DNA of 64,000 nucleotides from Beijerinckiaceae bacterium (GTDB taxonomy: Bacteria > Pseudomonadota > Alphaproteobacteria > Rhizobiales > Beijerinckiaceae): positions 48,002-112,001 of the forward strand of contig CANBNG010000016.1 in NCBI GenBank assembly GCA_947370975.1. The letters run 5' to 3'. The notes beneath the pieces were generated by a model, which was not told where the DNA came from, searched no databases, and saw nothing but the letters and a program-made list of their open reading frames with translations. Below are positions 1 through 9,179 of the stretch, one piece after another. A program made the translations under genes and the position numbers. Position 1 is the first letter of the stretch; the number at the start of each line of letters is the position of its first letter.

Positions 1-436
1 CGAGCTTGGGGAGAATATAGGCAGCAAGCTGCAGCGTGTCCGCAATAGACGTCGCAGCTTCTGCTTTCTGGATCTGTTCGGACGGCAAATATGAGAGGTC
101 GCCTTCTTCGATATAGAAGACTTCCTGAACTTTATGATGCGCGCAAATCAATCTCGATAGAACTGTTCCGTGCGTCGGAAGAAACAGTCGGATTTTGTCA
201 CACGGAAGCAAATCAAAGTACCGGGCAACCTGATATGCGTAGGAAATCAATTTCACTTCATCTTTATAGGGGATGGTGCTTTCGTAAAGGCACAGCGTGT
301 TTTTCCCAAAAAAGCCCCGATAGCCGCGCGTATAAATAACGCCCTGCAGGTCTATCTGGCGTGAGTCATGAGCCCTCGTCAGCACCGCGTCGGTGATTTT
401 CGAATGAGCATATCCAACGTCGATCATTTTACTCAT
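1..436 (-). CDS. Hypothetical protein, N-terminal part (runs off the window)
   Basis: An open minus-strand frame starts at ATG 436 and continues without a stop to base 1, giving about 145 residues of an N-terminus. It has no signal peptide or membrane segment. It contains two cysteines and alternating hydrophobic strands of Rossmann-like type (for example RLFLPTHG followed by VFYIEEG). Such strand patterns occur in GT-B glycosyltransferase-like proteins of surface polysaccharide loci, but I do not recognise a defining motif, so this is only a suggestion. The frame is convincing because it stays open for 436 bases with normal codon use, while the overlapping plus-strand ORFs are short and overlap one another. 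Confidence 0.6.
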   Translation of the reverse strand, partial: MSKMIDVGYAHSKITDAVLTRAHDSRQIDLQGVIYTRGYRGFFGKNTLCLYESTIPYKDEVKLISYAYQVARYFDLLPCDKIRLFLPTHGTVLSRLICAHHKVQEVFYIEEGDLSYLPSEQIQKAEAATSIADTLQLAAYILPKL

Positions 437-804
437 ATTCAGCCCCCGACCTCACCCCATGAAATGAAGTTTGCCGTTTTTGAATGTGTTTTGACGGGTG
501 TCGTTATTTTGTAGCCACCTGACACCATCGGGCACTCGTGTCGTCACGTTAGTTCATGATCGGATTGGTTGCTAGCGCCCGGGTGGCCGGGCAACCGGGA
601 CCGGGCGCTTCAATCGCGCAGCTTCGCGTTAGCGCTTCCAATGAATTCTGATTAAAACCGCTTGCGTCCATCGCGGCTGATCCCCCGAGTCTAATGGCCT
701 CCTCCGGCCAGGTGACATGCAGCGCGCCCGTCATCCGCCTTGCGGACATTGGCGGACTCGGCTGATATGGATCTGGACATAAAAACACACGAGGGAGTGG
801 AAAC
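437..804. other. Intergenic region, no gene seen
   Basis: This 368-base stretch lies between two divergent genes and should hold both promoters. It contains one GC-rich inverted repeat (arms 574-582 and 601-609) without a T-tract, so it is not a clear terminator. A purine-rich ribosome binding site (GAGGGAGTGG) precedes the ATG at 805. The minus-strand ORF at 549-869 shows no family resemblance and overlaps the start of the dehydrogenase. Confidence 0.5.
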
Positions 805-1683
805 ATGAAGACTTTGGGTTTCATCGGCACCGGCGGCATGGGCAGCGGCATGGCGGCCAATCTTATCAAGGCGGGCTACCGCCTCGTCGTGACCGACCTC
901 AATCGTGCGCAGGCCAAAGCGCTTGAGGACATGGGCGCGGAGTTCAAGGATTCGCCCAAAGCCGTCGCCGAATCGTGCGAGCTGGTGCTCTCCATGTTGC
1001 CAACCAACGAAGCCGTCCAGGCTGTCAGCCTCGGCAAGGGTGGGCTCTGCGAGGCAACCACCGGCGCGAAGGTCTGGATCGACTTCAGCAGCATCGACAA
1101 GGCGACCATCGTCAGTGCCGCCGGTCAGCTCGAGCCCAAGGGCTGGACGGTCGTCGACGCATCAGCGGGCGGCGTCGAGGAAGTTGCGGCGGCGGGCGAG
1201 CTGGCTCTCTGGCTTTCTGGGTCGACGGACTTGTTCGACGAGCATCAGCCGATCTTTCACGCTATGGGCAAATCGGTCCTGCATGTGGGCGAGCTCGGCA
1301 ACGCCAAAATGGTCAAGAACGCGATGGCCATGCTCGCCGCTGTCCAGCACCTGAGCATCGTCGAGATCGGCTGCTGGCTCAAGAAAGGCGGCCTAGATGA
1401 AGCCACCTTCAAGACCGTCATCAAGAACTCGCAACAGGATTCCATCGCGACCCAGCGCATCATGGACGTTGTGGTGAGCCGCAAGTTCAAGCCGCGCAAG
1501 TCCTGGATGCCGAAGGATGTCGGCTTCGGGCTCGATATGGCGCGCGAAATGGAAGTCCCCATGCCCTTCGTCAACCTCGCCTCGCAGATGTTTGCGATTG
1601 CGCAGGCAACGGGGCACGACGGTTACGAGGCAACAGGCATCGCCTGCAACGTCTACGACGTGATCAACGGCAACGCCAAGTAA
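805..1683 (+). CDS. NAD(P)-dependent oxidoreductase, 3-hydroxyisobutyrate dehydrogenase family
   Basis: 292 residues, the usual size for this cytoplasmic beta-hydroxyacid dehydrogenase family. The N-terminus carries the Rossmann dinucleotide-binding glycine motif GFIGTGGMGSGMAANL. The substrate-binding segment DASAGGVEEVAAAGEL sits around residues 113-128. The conserved catalytic lysine is in GELGNAKMVKNAMAM, around residue 170. Family members oxidise 3-hydroxyisobutyrate, tartronate semialdehyde or related 3-hydroxy acids; the substrate cannot be told here. The start is set by the GAGGGAGTGG ribosome binding site. The gene stands alone and ends before a strong hairpin shared with the convergent gene. 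Confidence 0.9.
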   Translation: MKTLGFIGTGGMGSGMAANLIKAGYRLVVTDLNRAQAKALEDMGAEFKDSPKAVAESCELVLSMLPTNEAVQAVSLGKGGLCEATTGAKVWIDFSSIDKATIVSAAGQLEPKGWTVVDASAGGVEEVAAAGELALWLSGSTDLFDEHQPIFHAMGKSVLHVGELGNAKMVKNAMAMLAAVQHLSIVEIGCWLKKGGLDEATFKTVIKNSQQDSIATQRIMDVVVSRKFKPRKSWMPKDVGFGLDMAREMEVPMPFVNLASQMFAIAQATGHDGYEATGIACNVYDVINGNAK

Positions 1684-1703
1684 GGCGAGCCGCGAGCGGC
1701 GAT

Positions 1704-1733
1704 GGTCACGGCGGTCAGAGTACCGTCGTGACC
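1704..1733. terminator. Hairpin between convergent genes, probable bidirectional terminator
   Basis: Two 12-base arms (1704-1715 and 1722-1733) pair with one G-T wobble around a 6-base loop. The hairpin starts 20 bases after the dehydrogenase stop and lies just before the stop of the convergent gene. There is no T-run, so intrinsic termination would be weak; an mRNA-end stabilising role is equally possible. Confidence 0.5.
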
Positions 1734-1744
1734 GCGCCCGATGT

Positions 1745-2245
1745 TCAGGGCATGGTGTAAAACTTGTGCGTCCAGCTGCCGTCCAGCCCGTGAATGCTCT
1801 CAGCCCATCCCCGCGCCCCCGCGAAGCGCCCCGAACCGCCTTTGATCGGCCGAACAAGCTTCGCTCCGCGACTGAGCGTGGGACCTTGAGCCGGATAAAA
1901 GCCCGCACCTCCGATGATCAGGACGGCGCCGTCATTCAAGGTGAAGACAAGCTCGGAGACTCGGGTCTCATCCCCGTTGGACGGCTTGTCAGTCCCAGTC
2001 GTGATCAATGTGGCGTCCATGCGGCCGACGACTTTCCCCGATGAAGTCGCCACAGCTATGCTGGTGACGCGTACATCGCCCAACTGATGGCCATCCGATC
2101 CTTTTGTTGTGAGCTCCGTCACAACATTGGGATGGAAAACCCGCAGGATTTCTGCTGCACTAACAGGCGACGCAACGAAACTAACAAATCCCGATACGAT
2201 CAAGACCCCTATGATGCTTGCCCATGTGCGTTTGTTGCTAGCCAT
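1745..2245 (-). CDS. Secreted allene-oxide-cyclase-barrel-like protein
   Basis: 166 residues with a clear signal peptide (hydrophobic run GVLIVSGFVSFVA, cleavage probably after VSAA). The mature part alternates beta strands. It ends with a GGSGRFAGARGWAES segment followed by a short tail containing GSWTHKF, which resembles the conserved end of allene oxide cyclase or dirigent-like small barrels (glycine-rich strand, then a buried Trp). The bacterial proteins have no established reaction; periplasmic location is inferred from the signal. It is convergent with the upstream dehydrogenase and appears monocistronic. Confidence 0.55.
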   Translation of the reverse strand: MASNKRTWASIIGVLIVSGFVSFVASPVSAAEILRVFHPNVVTELTTKGSDGHQLGDVRVTSIAVATSSGKVVGRMDATLITTGTDKPSNGDETRVSELVFTLNDGAVLIIGGAGFYPAQGPTLSRGAKLVRPIKGGSGRFAGARGWAESIHGLDGSWTHKFYTMP

Positions 2246-2441
2246 TTGAGGCGTTTCCTTTTCCCGCGCATGCGTTATCGCATAGCCAATCGGTTATCCT
2301 AATGCGGCAGCTTGATCGCAGTCACCGCCAGCAGCATAAGCTCTACCATGGGAGCCAGACTTTGAAAGCTAATTCTGGAGACAATCATGAGCCGAAGCTT
2401 AGGCATGGCGTTTGTTTCCAGCAAAAAATGGGAATTACTTG

Positions 2442-2795
2442 ATGCGCAAGAAACGAAGTCTTCTCCTCATTGTCTTGTCGTGTACTGCGACAATCTTTTC
2501 TCTCGCAACCGCGCAGGCTGCGTGCCCCGGCGAAACGCAGATGGAGATGAACGCCTGCGCTGCCAGTGATTATGCCCGCGCGGATGAAGAGCTAAATGCC
2601 ATTTGGCGAAAATTGCCTAAAACCACGCAGCTGATCGCCGTTCAGCGTGCCTGGATCGCGTATCGCGATGCTGAATGCACGTATCAGAAAGCGCAATTCG
2701 AGGGAGGATCTATCGCGCCGCTGATCTATTCCAGCTGCTTGAGCGATTTGACGAAGGAGCGGACGAAAATCCTCAATGGTAATTTGCTACAGTAA
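2442..2795 (+). CDS. LprI/DUF1311-family periplasmic protein
   Basis: From the ATG at 2442 this encodes 117 residues: a signal peptide (MRKKRSLLLIVLSC..., cleavage near AQA), then a compact domain with four cysteines. The DUF1311 hallmarks are visible: an early C..ET..MN.C, then the ADEELNAIW helix, VQRAWIAYRDAEC, and a final SSCLSDLTKERTKIL. Family members such as mycobacterial LprI inhibit lysozyme; that function is not proven for this protein. The TTG at 2412 extends the frame but would bury the signal peptide, so I prefer 2442. Confidence 0.75.
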   Translation: MRKKRSLLLIVLSCTATIFSLATAQAACPGETQMEMNACAASDYARADEELNAIWRKLPKTTQLIAVQRAWIAYRDAECTYQKAQFEGGSIAPLIYSSCLSDLTKERTKILNGNLLQ

Positions 2796-2932
2796 TTACG
2801 ATTTTAAGCTGCGCGCAGAAGCGCAAAATTTATGAGACGGCTCGCCTGCATGCCGATCGAATTGAACCCAACCTCGCATCAGGCGAGCCCCTTGCATCGC
2901 CCCTGCTTGCGGGGTCAATGCCAAGGCGGCTT

Positions 2933-3784
2933 CTAATAGTCCTTGTCGGGAACAATGCGGAACGATCGCTTGGTCCCTCCGAACCATTTTCCGAAAAGGC
3001 TCTCTGCTCGGCCTGATGCTTCCATATCCAGGAGTGTAGCGTTGACGAAGGCCTTGAACCGGGCTTCCCCCTTGGGCAGACCAAAGCCGGAGGTCCGGGG
3101 CCCATCGTAATCCGGGATCAGCATGTAATCGTCTGGATTACTATCCTTCTGTGCCATCGCAAGCAGAAGCACCTGATCGGCGAGGAACGCATCGACGCGC
3201 CGGCCTTTCACCGCCTGAAAGCATAATTCATAATTATCGTAATTCACGAGTTTGATGGTGGGTACGGCGGCCTTCAATTCATCATCGACGCTCGCGCCCT
3301 TGTTCAAGGCGAGCGTACGGTCGGCGAGTTGATGCATGGAGGTGAGGTTTGCATCCTTGCGGACGATGATTTTATGCGGCGAGTCCAGATAGGCATAGCT
3401 GAAGTCGATCGATTTCGCGCGCTCCGCGGTCCTGCTCATTCCAACGGCGACGAGATGAACCTTCCCCTCCATCAGAAACGAGATACGATCCTGATTTCGG
3501 AGGGTCACCTGCACCATCGGCACGCCGAGGCGCTGCGCGATAAGCTCGGCAAGGTCCACGTCATATCCGACAGACACCTTGTCACCCATATTCCGCGAAC
3601 TGAATGGCGGCGAATTGTCGGTTACCCCAACCAGCAGCCGACCGTCGCGCTTGATATCCTCCAGAACATCCGCTGATGCAGGCGTGACGCCAAACGCAAG
3701 AGCGCTTGCTGCACAGAAAGCAGCAGCAAGCAGCCAGCGTCCCGAAAAACCCACCTTCCCCGCAGTTTTGGTGCGAATAAGCAT
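2933..3784 (-). CDS. Amino-acid-type ABC transporter substrate-binding protein
   Basis: 283 residues from the ATG at 3784, chosen because GGGAGAAG lies just upstream and a signal peptide follows (WLLAAAFCAASALAFG, cleavage near ASA). The mature protein is an SBP_bac_3 type bilobed receptor: an LEDIKRDGRLLVGV opening strand, SPPFSSRN, and GYDVDLAELIAQRLG, as in glutamate/aspartate and other polar amino acid binding proteins. A GTG at 3844 would start inside the upstream gene. It is the last gene of a long minus-strand operon. Its own permease is not in the window, so it may serve the operon's ABC transporter or a distant one. Confidence 0.8.
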   Translation of the reverse strand: MLIRTKTAGKVGFSGRWLLAAAFCAASALAFGVTPASADVLEDIKRDGRLLVGVTDNSPPFSSRNMGDKVSVGYDVDLAELIAQRLGVPMVQVTLRNQDRISFLMEGKVHLVAVGMSRTAERAKSIDFSYAYLDSPHKIIVRKDANLTSMHQLADRTLALNKGASVDDELKAAVPTIKLVNYDNYELCFQAVKGRRVDAFLADQVLLLAMAQKDSNPDDYMLIPDYDGPRTSGFGLPKGEARFKAFVNATLLDMEASGRAESLFGKWFGGTKRSFRIVPDKDY

Positions 3785-3840
3785 GTTGCTTCTCCCTGTC
3801 CTTTGTAGTGCAAGCTCGGCAAAGGCGGCGCCAGCCACCA

Positions 3841-4602
3841 TCACATCGCAGTCAGACCGCCATCGACGGGGATAACCTGTCCTGTGACAGAGGCGCCATT
3901 GGGTCCGCAGAGCAGGGCTGCGAGTGCCGCTATATGTTCGATGTCAGCAAAACGACCGAGCGGAATCTTGGCGAGCATGTTGGCCATGTAGGATGCATCG
4001 GCGCCGCTGCCCGCACGCGAGGGTGAATCCGTCAGCAGCCGCCCTGGCGCCAACGCATTGAGGCGGATGTTGTGGGGTCCCCATTCAACCGCCAACATGC
4101 GCACCATCTGAATGAGGCCCGCCTTGCTGATGCCATAGGTAGAGCGCTGCGCGGCGCCCAGCAGGCCATGGCTGGAGGAAATGGTGACGATAGCGCCGTC
4201 GAGTTTTGCATCGATCAGCTTGCGGCCGACCCCCTGTGTCAGGAAGAAAGTACCCGCGAGATTGGCGAGCATCACCATATCCCAGTCCGCACGCGTCACA
4301 TCGACAGCATCGCGACGCAGATTGACCCCGGCATTATTGACCAGCGCCCGCACGGGACCAAACTTGATGGTGAGGGCCTCAAGGAGCGCATCGATCGATT
4401 CTTGCGAACGCAGATCGAGCGCATGGATGGACGCCCTGCCGCCTTCCGCACGGATCGCTTGCGCCGTCTCGGCGCAGTTCTCCGCCTTGGTTGCTGTGAC
4501 GGCGACGTGCCAGCCGTCGCGCGCCATGGCGCGGGCAAGAGCTGCCCCCAGGCCATATGAGGCGCCGGTGACCAGCGCTAGCCCCTTGTCCTGACCTGTC
4601 AC
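3841..4602 (-). CDS. SDR-family oxidoreductase
   Basis: 253 residues, typical of classical short-chain dehydrogenases. It has the cofactor motif TGASYGLGAALARAM near residue 12, NNAGVN around residue 88, the catalytic Ser in TISSSHG, and the YGISK Tyr/Lys pair. It ends in GQVIPVDGGLTAM, the usual C-terminal signature. Enzymes of this type oxidise or reduce a hydroxyl or carbonyl with NAD(P)H; the substrate is unknown. It sits in an operon with an ABC importer and aldolase-like enzymes, so a role in catabolism of an imported compound is likely. Confidence 0.85.
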   Translation of the reverse strand: MTGQDKGLALVTGASYGLGAALARAMARDGWHVAVTATKAENCAETAQAIRAEGGRASIHALDLRSQESIDALLEALTIKFGPVRALVNNAGVNLRRDAVDVTRADWDMVMLANLAGTFFLTQGVGRKLIDAKLDGAIVTISSSHGLLGAAQRSTYGISKAGLIQMVRMLAVEWGPHNIRLNALAPGRLLTDSPSRAGSGADASYMANMLAKIPLGRFADIEHIAALAALLCGPNGASVTGQVIPVDGGLTAM

Positions 4603-4612
4603 GAAACTCTCC

Positions 4613-5710
4613 TCACGGATTGAAGATGCTGACCCATTCGTCGCGATATTTAATCAGTTCCTGCGCCGACATCTTCTCCCAATCAACCTTGATGATTTTC
4701 AACGAGGAGAAGTTCGGCGCAATGTCGGGGATCGGACTCTGGAAGCCTGCGCGCGCAGAAATCAAAGCTTCCTTGTCGGCAAGAATTTTCTGCCCCGTCT
4801 CGGAGAGAATGAAATCGATCCAAAGTTTGGCCGCATTGGGATGAGGCGCCTTGGCGAAAATGAATGTCATCTGCGGCAGGAAAGTGAAACCCTCCTCTGG
4901 ATAGAAGATCTTCAGTTTCGCGCCCTTCTGGTTGCTCTGGTGAACGCGCGAGGGGTTTCCGCCAAATGCCATCATGTCCTGGCCGGTGAGAATGCGCTGC
5001 GCCGACAATTCGGAGCGGCCAACAAAGGTCGGCTTCTTCCTGGCCATGTCCTTGAAGTAATCGACGCCGAGCGCCTGCCGCAAGCCCGCATAGGTCGTGA
5101 GGTGCGATTCTGACTGCACGACATCGCCAATGCTGAAGCGACCAGCCGGCACAGCAGCCAATGCATCCTTGTAGGACTTGCCTTTGAAATCAAAGATCTC
5201 CGTGTTCCAGATCGGAATCTGCGCATAGCCGCCGTTGAGGACGAAATAGCCGTCGACCCCGAGGCCTGCCTTGATTGCATCCTGATAGAAATCATATTGC
5301 CCTGACCGGTAGTTCAGGAAAGCTCCGGTCTTCTGGCGCTCGAATGTCCAGGTGGGCGAGCCAATAGCCGCCACATCGAAAGTGATACGATTGGCGCTTA
5401 ATTCCTGTTCGACGCGGGTAATCATCGCGCCGCTCGTCAGCAATGTGTAATTGACCGTGAAAGTGTTTGCGAGGCCGTAATAGGAGCGGAAGGCGCTCAC
5501 GAGCACATCATTGGTTGTTGGTTGAATGATCGTGTCGGAATAATTCAACGCACCTTCCGCCTTCGCCGCAGCGATTGTCTGCATAAGACTGGCGCGCTCG
5601 ATATCGTTCATGCCCTTTGCCGCAGGGATATCTTGTGCGACAGCGGGACAGATCGCACCGCCCAGCACAAGAGCAGCGACGCCGATGGATGCAAAATGGG
5701 CAATCTTCAT
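4613..5710 (-). CDS. Iron-type ABC transporter periplasmic binding protein
   Basis: 365 residues with an N-terminal signal peptide (IGVAALVLGGAICPAVAQ). The mature protein matches the extracellular binding protein family that includes Fe3+ and 2-aminoethylphosphonate receptors: a long segment of alternating strands, a PEEGFTFLP hinge-side segment, and AKLWIDFILSETGQKIL, a very common helix in this family. It is encoded directly downstream of its ATPase and permease, so the three form one importer. The ligand is uncertain. In this family it may be iron or a small organic anion; the catabolic neighbours favour an organic substrate. Confidence 0.8.
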   Translation of the reverse strand: MKIAHFASIGVAALVLGGAICPAVAQDIPAAKGMNDIERASLMQTIAAAKAEGALNYSDTIIQPTTNDVLVSAFRSYYGLANTFTVNYTLLTSGAMITRVEQELSANRITFDVAAIGSPTWTFERQKTGAFLNYRSGQYDFYQDAIKAGLGVDGYFVLNGGYAQIPIWNTEIFDFKGKSYKDALAAVPAGRFSIGDVVQSESHLTTYAGLRQALGVDYFKDMARKKPTFVGRSELSAQRILTGQDMMAFGGNPSRVHQSNQKGAKLKIFYPEEGFTFLPQMTFIFAKAPHPNAAKLWIDFILSETGQKILADKEALISARAGFQSPIPDIAPNFSSLKIIKVDWEKMSAQELIKYRDEWVSIFNP

Positions 5711-5736
5711 CTAACAGCTCCCCGTTTTTTATGTTC

Positions 5737-6780
5737 TCAAGCGTCAAGCAGGAACAGATCTTTCCGGCTGATGGCAATGCTGACAGCCTGCCCCGGACTG
5801 AATGCGCCTGAACGATCCAGCACGCGGACGGAAACATCATTTCCAAGATCGATGGCATATTCATCCGCAAGGCCCTGGAAAGACCGTGTCGCGATCGTGC
5901 CCAGAAGAACGAGATCATCGCTTCCTGGGCCTGTAACGCCCTCGGAAATGCGCACATACTCGCGCTGGAATGCGATGAAGGGCTTGCCGGCGATGGCGTG
6001 AGGCGCAGCAAGGCGGGCCGTCTCGACAACATTCAATCCGAAGAAGCGCGCAGCAAAAGACGAGTGATGCGTCATGAAGACCTGCCGCGCTGGGCCACTC
6101 GCCTCGATCTGCCCGGCATTCATCAGGATGATTGTCTCGGCAAGGCCGAGCGCTTCACCCTGATCATGCGTCACGTAAAGTGCCGTAAAGCCAAGTCTGT
6201 CCTGAAGGGCTTGCAGTTCAAGCCGCATGTGCTCACGCAATTGCGCATCGAGATTTGACAGTGCCTCATCGAACAGAACAAGGGCGGGCTTGTGAACAAG
6301 GGCGCGCGCAAGAGCGACACGTTGCTGCTGGCCCCCGCTCAACTGTGTCGCAGAGCGCGAGGCAAAAGCGGTGAGGCCAACGATCTCCAGAATCTCCATT
6401 GCCCGCGCCCGCCGCTCGGCAGGAGCCACGCCACGTACACGCAGCGGAAATTCTACATTCTCCACCACCGACATATGCGGCCAGACCGCATAGGACTGAA
6501 ACACGACGCCAAGCCCGCGATCTTCGGGATTGAGATTGATGCCCTTTGCAGAGTCGAAAACCACTTTTCCGGCGATGGAAATGAACCCCTCTTCCGGCGT
6601 CTCGAGCCCAGCGAGGCAGCGCAGCATGGTGGTCTTGCCGCAGCCACTTGGGCCAAGCAGTGCAAGCGTGCCACCTTCACGAACAGAAAAGCTAAGTCCG
6701 TCGAGCGCGCGGAACTCGCCGAATTTCTTCGTGACATTCCGGATCGTCACGAAATCATCTGGCGCGTCTTGCCTCACCAA
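5737..6780 (-). CDS. ABC transporter ATP-binding protein
   Basis: 347 residues. It has Walker A GPSGCGKTTMLR, the signature LSGGQQQRVALARAL, Walker B LVLFDEALSNLD and the switch His in YVTHDQGEA, all in the first 230 residues. About 110 residues follow that look like a TOBE-type regulatory domain (ends VSIAISRKDLFLLDA). This is the FbpC/PotA type of importer ATPase and would power the adjacent permease on the cytoplasmic face of the inner membrane. It lies 31 bases after the permease stop in the same operon. Confidence 0.9.
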   Translation of the reverse strand: MVRQDAPDDFVTIRNVTKKFGEFRALDGLSFSVREGGTLALLGPSGCGKTTMLRCLAGLETPEEGFISIAGKVVFDSAKGINLNPEDRGLGVVFQSYAVWPHMSVVENVEFPLRVRGVAPAERRARAMEILEIVGLTAFASRSATQLSGGQQQRVALARALVHKPALVLFDEALSNLDAQLREHMRLELQALQDRLGFTALYVTHDQGEALGLAETIILMNAGQIEASGPARQVFMTHHSSFAARFFGLNVVETARLAAPHAIAGKPFIAFQREYVRISEGVTGPGSDDLVLLGTIATRSFQGLADEYAIDLGNDVSVRVLDRSGAFSPGQAVSIAISRKDLFLLDA

Positions 6781-6811
6781 GGTCTTCTCCCATATCTTTC
6801 CAAGTTCGCAC

Positions 6812-8506
6812 CTATTGAATGGCTGAAACTTTGGTCAATCTGAACAGGGAGAACCCTGTCAGCAGCAGAACAAGTTGAATGAGTGCGAGTGCCGCCACAT
6901 AGCCGACACTGTTCTCGCTCAACAGAAGCATGGCGATTGAAATCGTCTCCGTGCCGCTGGCATAAAGCAGAATGCTCGCACCCAGTTCACGAATGAAGAT
7001 GATGAACAGCATGATCCAGGCCGCGATCAGCGCCGGGCGCAACAAGGGCAGCAAGACAAACCGCATGGTCTGCGCCCAGGTCGCGCCGTTGGCGCGCGCG
7101 CTCTCCTCAAGTTCGGGATGTATCGCAGACAGCATGGCCGAGATGGTGCGCGTCGCGAAGGGAAAGAAACGGGCGATATAGGCGATCAGCAAAATAGCCA
7201 ATGTGCCGTAAAGTGGCGTGCGGATCGCAAAAATCAGGAAGAAGAGCGAGAGCACGATGCCGGGAATGCCAAGTGGCAAGGCGAGAATGGCATCAATAAA
7301 ACTCTTGAACCCCGAGCGCACGCGGATGAGATAGTAGGATTGCAAGCCACTGAGCATCACACCCAGCGTTGCGCCCGTGACTGCGAGGAAGAGCGAATTT
7401 AAAATCGCCTGCCGCGTCAGACTGTAGTCGAAGAGCACATAACTGAAATTGGCAAGCGTGGCTGTTGCCGGATTGAAACGACCCGTCCAAAGCGGCGAGA
7501 GTGCAACAAGCACAAGTGCCAGAACCGGCAGGACGACGCTGGTCAGGAGATAGAGGACTTCAATGGCGAGCGCTATGAGCGTCCCTGTCGTCCGCAATTC
7601 AATCACGCGCGGCTTGTAGCCCTTGCCCGAAATGATCTCATAGCGACGCTTGCTGAGATGGGCGCGCTGCCACAGCGTGAGCACAATGGTAATCGCCGTG
7701 ATGAAAATACCAAAGGCGGCAGCCCGACCCAGGTCGCTGGGATAACGCACCAGCGCAAAGACTTCCGTCGGCATGGTCCGGATACCCTTGGTCGCTGTCA
7801 GTGCGAGCGGGACATCGAACAGACCGGCACTCGTGACAAAGACAATCAAGGCGGCAGAGAGAAGGCCCGGCTGCAACAATGGCAACGTCACAAGCCGGAT
7901 CGTCGTCCAGAAGGATGCGCCATGCACGCGGGCTGCATCCTCGAAAGCCGCATCCATGCGCTGAAGCGGCGATATGACGAAGAGATAGACATAGGGCGTG
8001 TAGAAGAGCGACAGAATCCAGATCACACCTGCAAGGGAATAGATATTTGGCCCCTCGAATGACACACCCAGGAGTGACCCGAGGGATGTCTGCATCAGCC
8101 CGCTATAGGGCGCAATGAGGAAGATCCAGCCAATTGCCCCCACGTAGGGTGAGAAGAAAAAGGGGATGAGATTTAGCGTCCTCAGCGTTTCGCGGCCCGG
8201 AACATTCGTGCGGCTGACAATCCAGGCGAGTGATGTTCCAAGCACAAGGCTGACACTCATGGCGCCAAGGCCGCAAATCAGAGAATTGAGTGCCGCAGTC
8301 CGAATACGCGTGTCGGTTAAGAGCCAGCTATAATTGGCAAGCGAGACCTGCGGATCATTACCGACCCACAGCAGCAGGCTGCGGATCAGGCCCGCGAGAA
8401 ACGGCCCGATGATGAGAAGGATGCCGACACCAACACCAATAAGCGGCAACGACGCTTGCAGCGTCATTCGCTTCTTTTTCGGCGTGAGGTGCGGATCGGC
8501 ATTCAT
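6812..8506 (-). CDS. ABC transporter permease, two fused domains (FbpB/ThiP type)
   Basis: 564 residues with about 12 hydrophobic segments, made of two tandem permease halves. Each half carries an EAA-like cytoplasmic loop: FEDAARVHGASFWTTIRLV near residue 195, and LEESARANGATWAQTMRFV near residue 470. These loops contact the ATPase. A fused two-domain permease with a periplasmic receptor and one ATPase is the standard iron/thiamine/phosphonate importer layout. It is transcribed with the ATPase (31-base gap) and lies 6 bases after the GST gene. Confidence 0.9.
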   Translation of the reverse strand: MNADPHLTPKKKRMTLQASLPLIGVGVGILLIIGPFLAGLIRSLLLWVGNDPQVSLANYSWLLTDTRIRTAALNSLICGLGAMSVSLVLGTSLAWIVSRTNVPGRETLRTLNLIPFFFSPYVGAIGWIFLIAPYSGLMQTSLGSLLGVSFEGPNIYSLAGVIWILSLFYTPYVYLFVISPLQRMDAAFEDAARVHGASFWTTIRLVTLPLLQPGLLSAALIVFVTSAGLFDVPLALTATKGIRTMPTEVFALVRYPSDLGRAAAFGIFITAITIVLTLWQRAHLSKRRYEIISGKGYKPRVIELRTTGTLIALAIEVLYLLTSVVLPVLALVLVALSPLWTGRFNPATATLANFSYVLFDYSLTRQAILNSLFLAVTGATLGVMLSGLQSYYLIRVRSGFKSFIDAILALPLGIPGIVLSLFFLIFAIRTPLYGTLAILLIAYIARFFPFATRTISAMLSAIHPELEESARANGATWAQTMRFVLLPLLRPALIAAWIMLFIIFIRELGASILLYASGTETISIAMLLLSENSVGYVAALALIQLVLLLTGFSLFRLTKVSAIQ

Positions 8507-8512
8507 TGCGTT

Positions 8513-9166
8513 TTAACCCCGGTCCGCGGGCATATCTGGATAATCGCGCGTGGGAGCGCGCGGCGGCTCGGCCCAGCGCGGCATGGCAAGGCAACGGTCG
8601 AGCCAACCACGAATTGCAGGATAATCCGCGTGCGGAATGCCGGCTTCAGGCGAGTTCAGCACATAAGGAAAACAGGCAATGTCAGCTATGGTGATGTGAG
8701 GAGCTGCCAGCCATTCCTGCTGCTTCAGACGCCATTCCATCGTGTTCATCGCATTGCGACCAAACTTCTGGTACTCCGGCAAATTGCTGGCATTACCGAT
8801 GACCCAGCGATCGCGCATCACGCCGCGACGGCCGTATTGCAGGCCAAAATGTATCTCGCAATGAGCGAGCGCGACCCAATGCATCACCTCGGCCATTTGC
8901 TCGGCCTCGATTGGCAACCAGTCCGTGCGGTTCATCTTGCGCGCAAGATAAACCATGCAGGCAGTCGAATCCCAGAAGCGATGCTCGCCATCCTCCAGCA
9001 CGGGCACCTGCCCGCGCGGATTGATGTTGGCGATATAGTCTTTGGTTTTGTGCTCCCAGGTGAGAAGATCCATGTAGACCTTCTCATAGGGGATCTCCAG
9101 CTGCTCGAGCAGGATGCGTACTTTCCAGGAATTGCCGGATTCAGCACCCGTGTAGAGTTTCATCAT
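8513..9166 (-). CDS. Glutathione S-transferase family protein
   Basis: About 217 residues from the ATG at 9166, chosen because GGGAGG lies 8 bases upstream and the start MMKLYTG begins the thioredoxin fold directly. The N-terminal domain has NSWKVRILLEQL (catalytic Ser-type position), then INPRGQVPVLEDGEH with the cis-Pro and DS that bind glutathione. The C-terminal half is helical, with MARPRWAEPP-like Pro-rich ending. It probably acts in the cytoplasm as a dehydration, isomerisation or detoxification step in the catabolic operon. The longer frame to 9214 overlaps the DapA-family gene upstream. Confidence 0.85.
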   Translation of the reverse strand: MMKLYTGAESGNSWKVRILLEQLEIPYEKVYMDLLTWEHKTKDYIANINPRGQVPVLEDGEHRFWDSTACMVYLARKMNRTDWLPIEAEQMAEVMHWVALAHCEIHFGLQYGRRGVMRDRWVIGNASNLPEYQKFGRNAMNTMEWRLKQQEWLAAPHITIADIACFPYVLNSPEAGIPHADYPAIRGWLDRCLAMPRWAEPPRAPTRDYPDMPADRG

Positions 9167-9179
9167 CAGCACGGCCTCC

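Noticed and set aside
574..609. GC-rich inverted repeat as a terminator
   Set aside because: It lies in a divergent promoter region and lacks a T-tract on either side.
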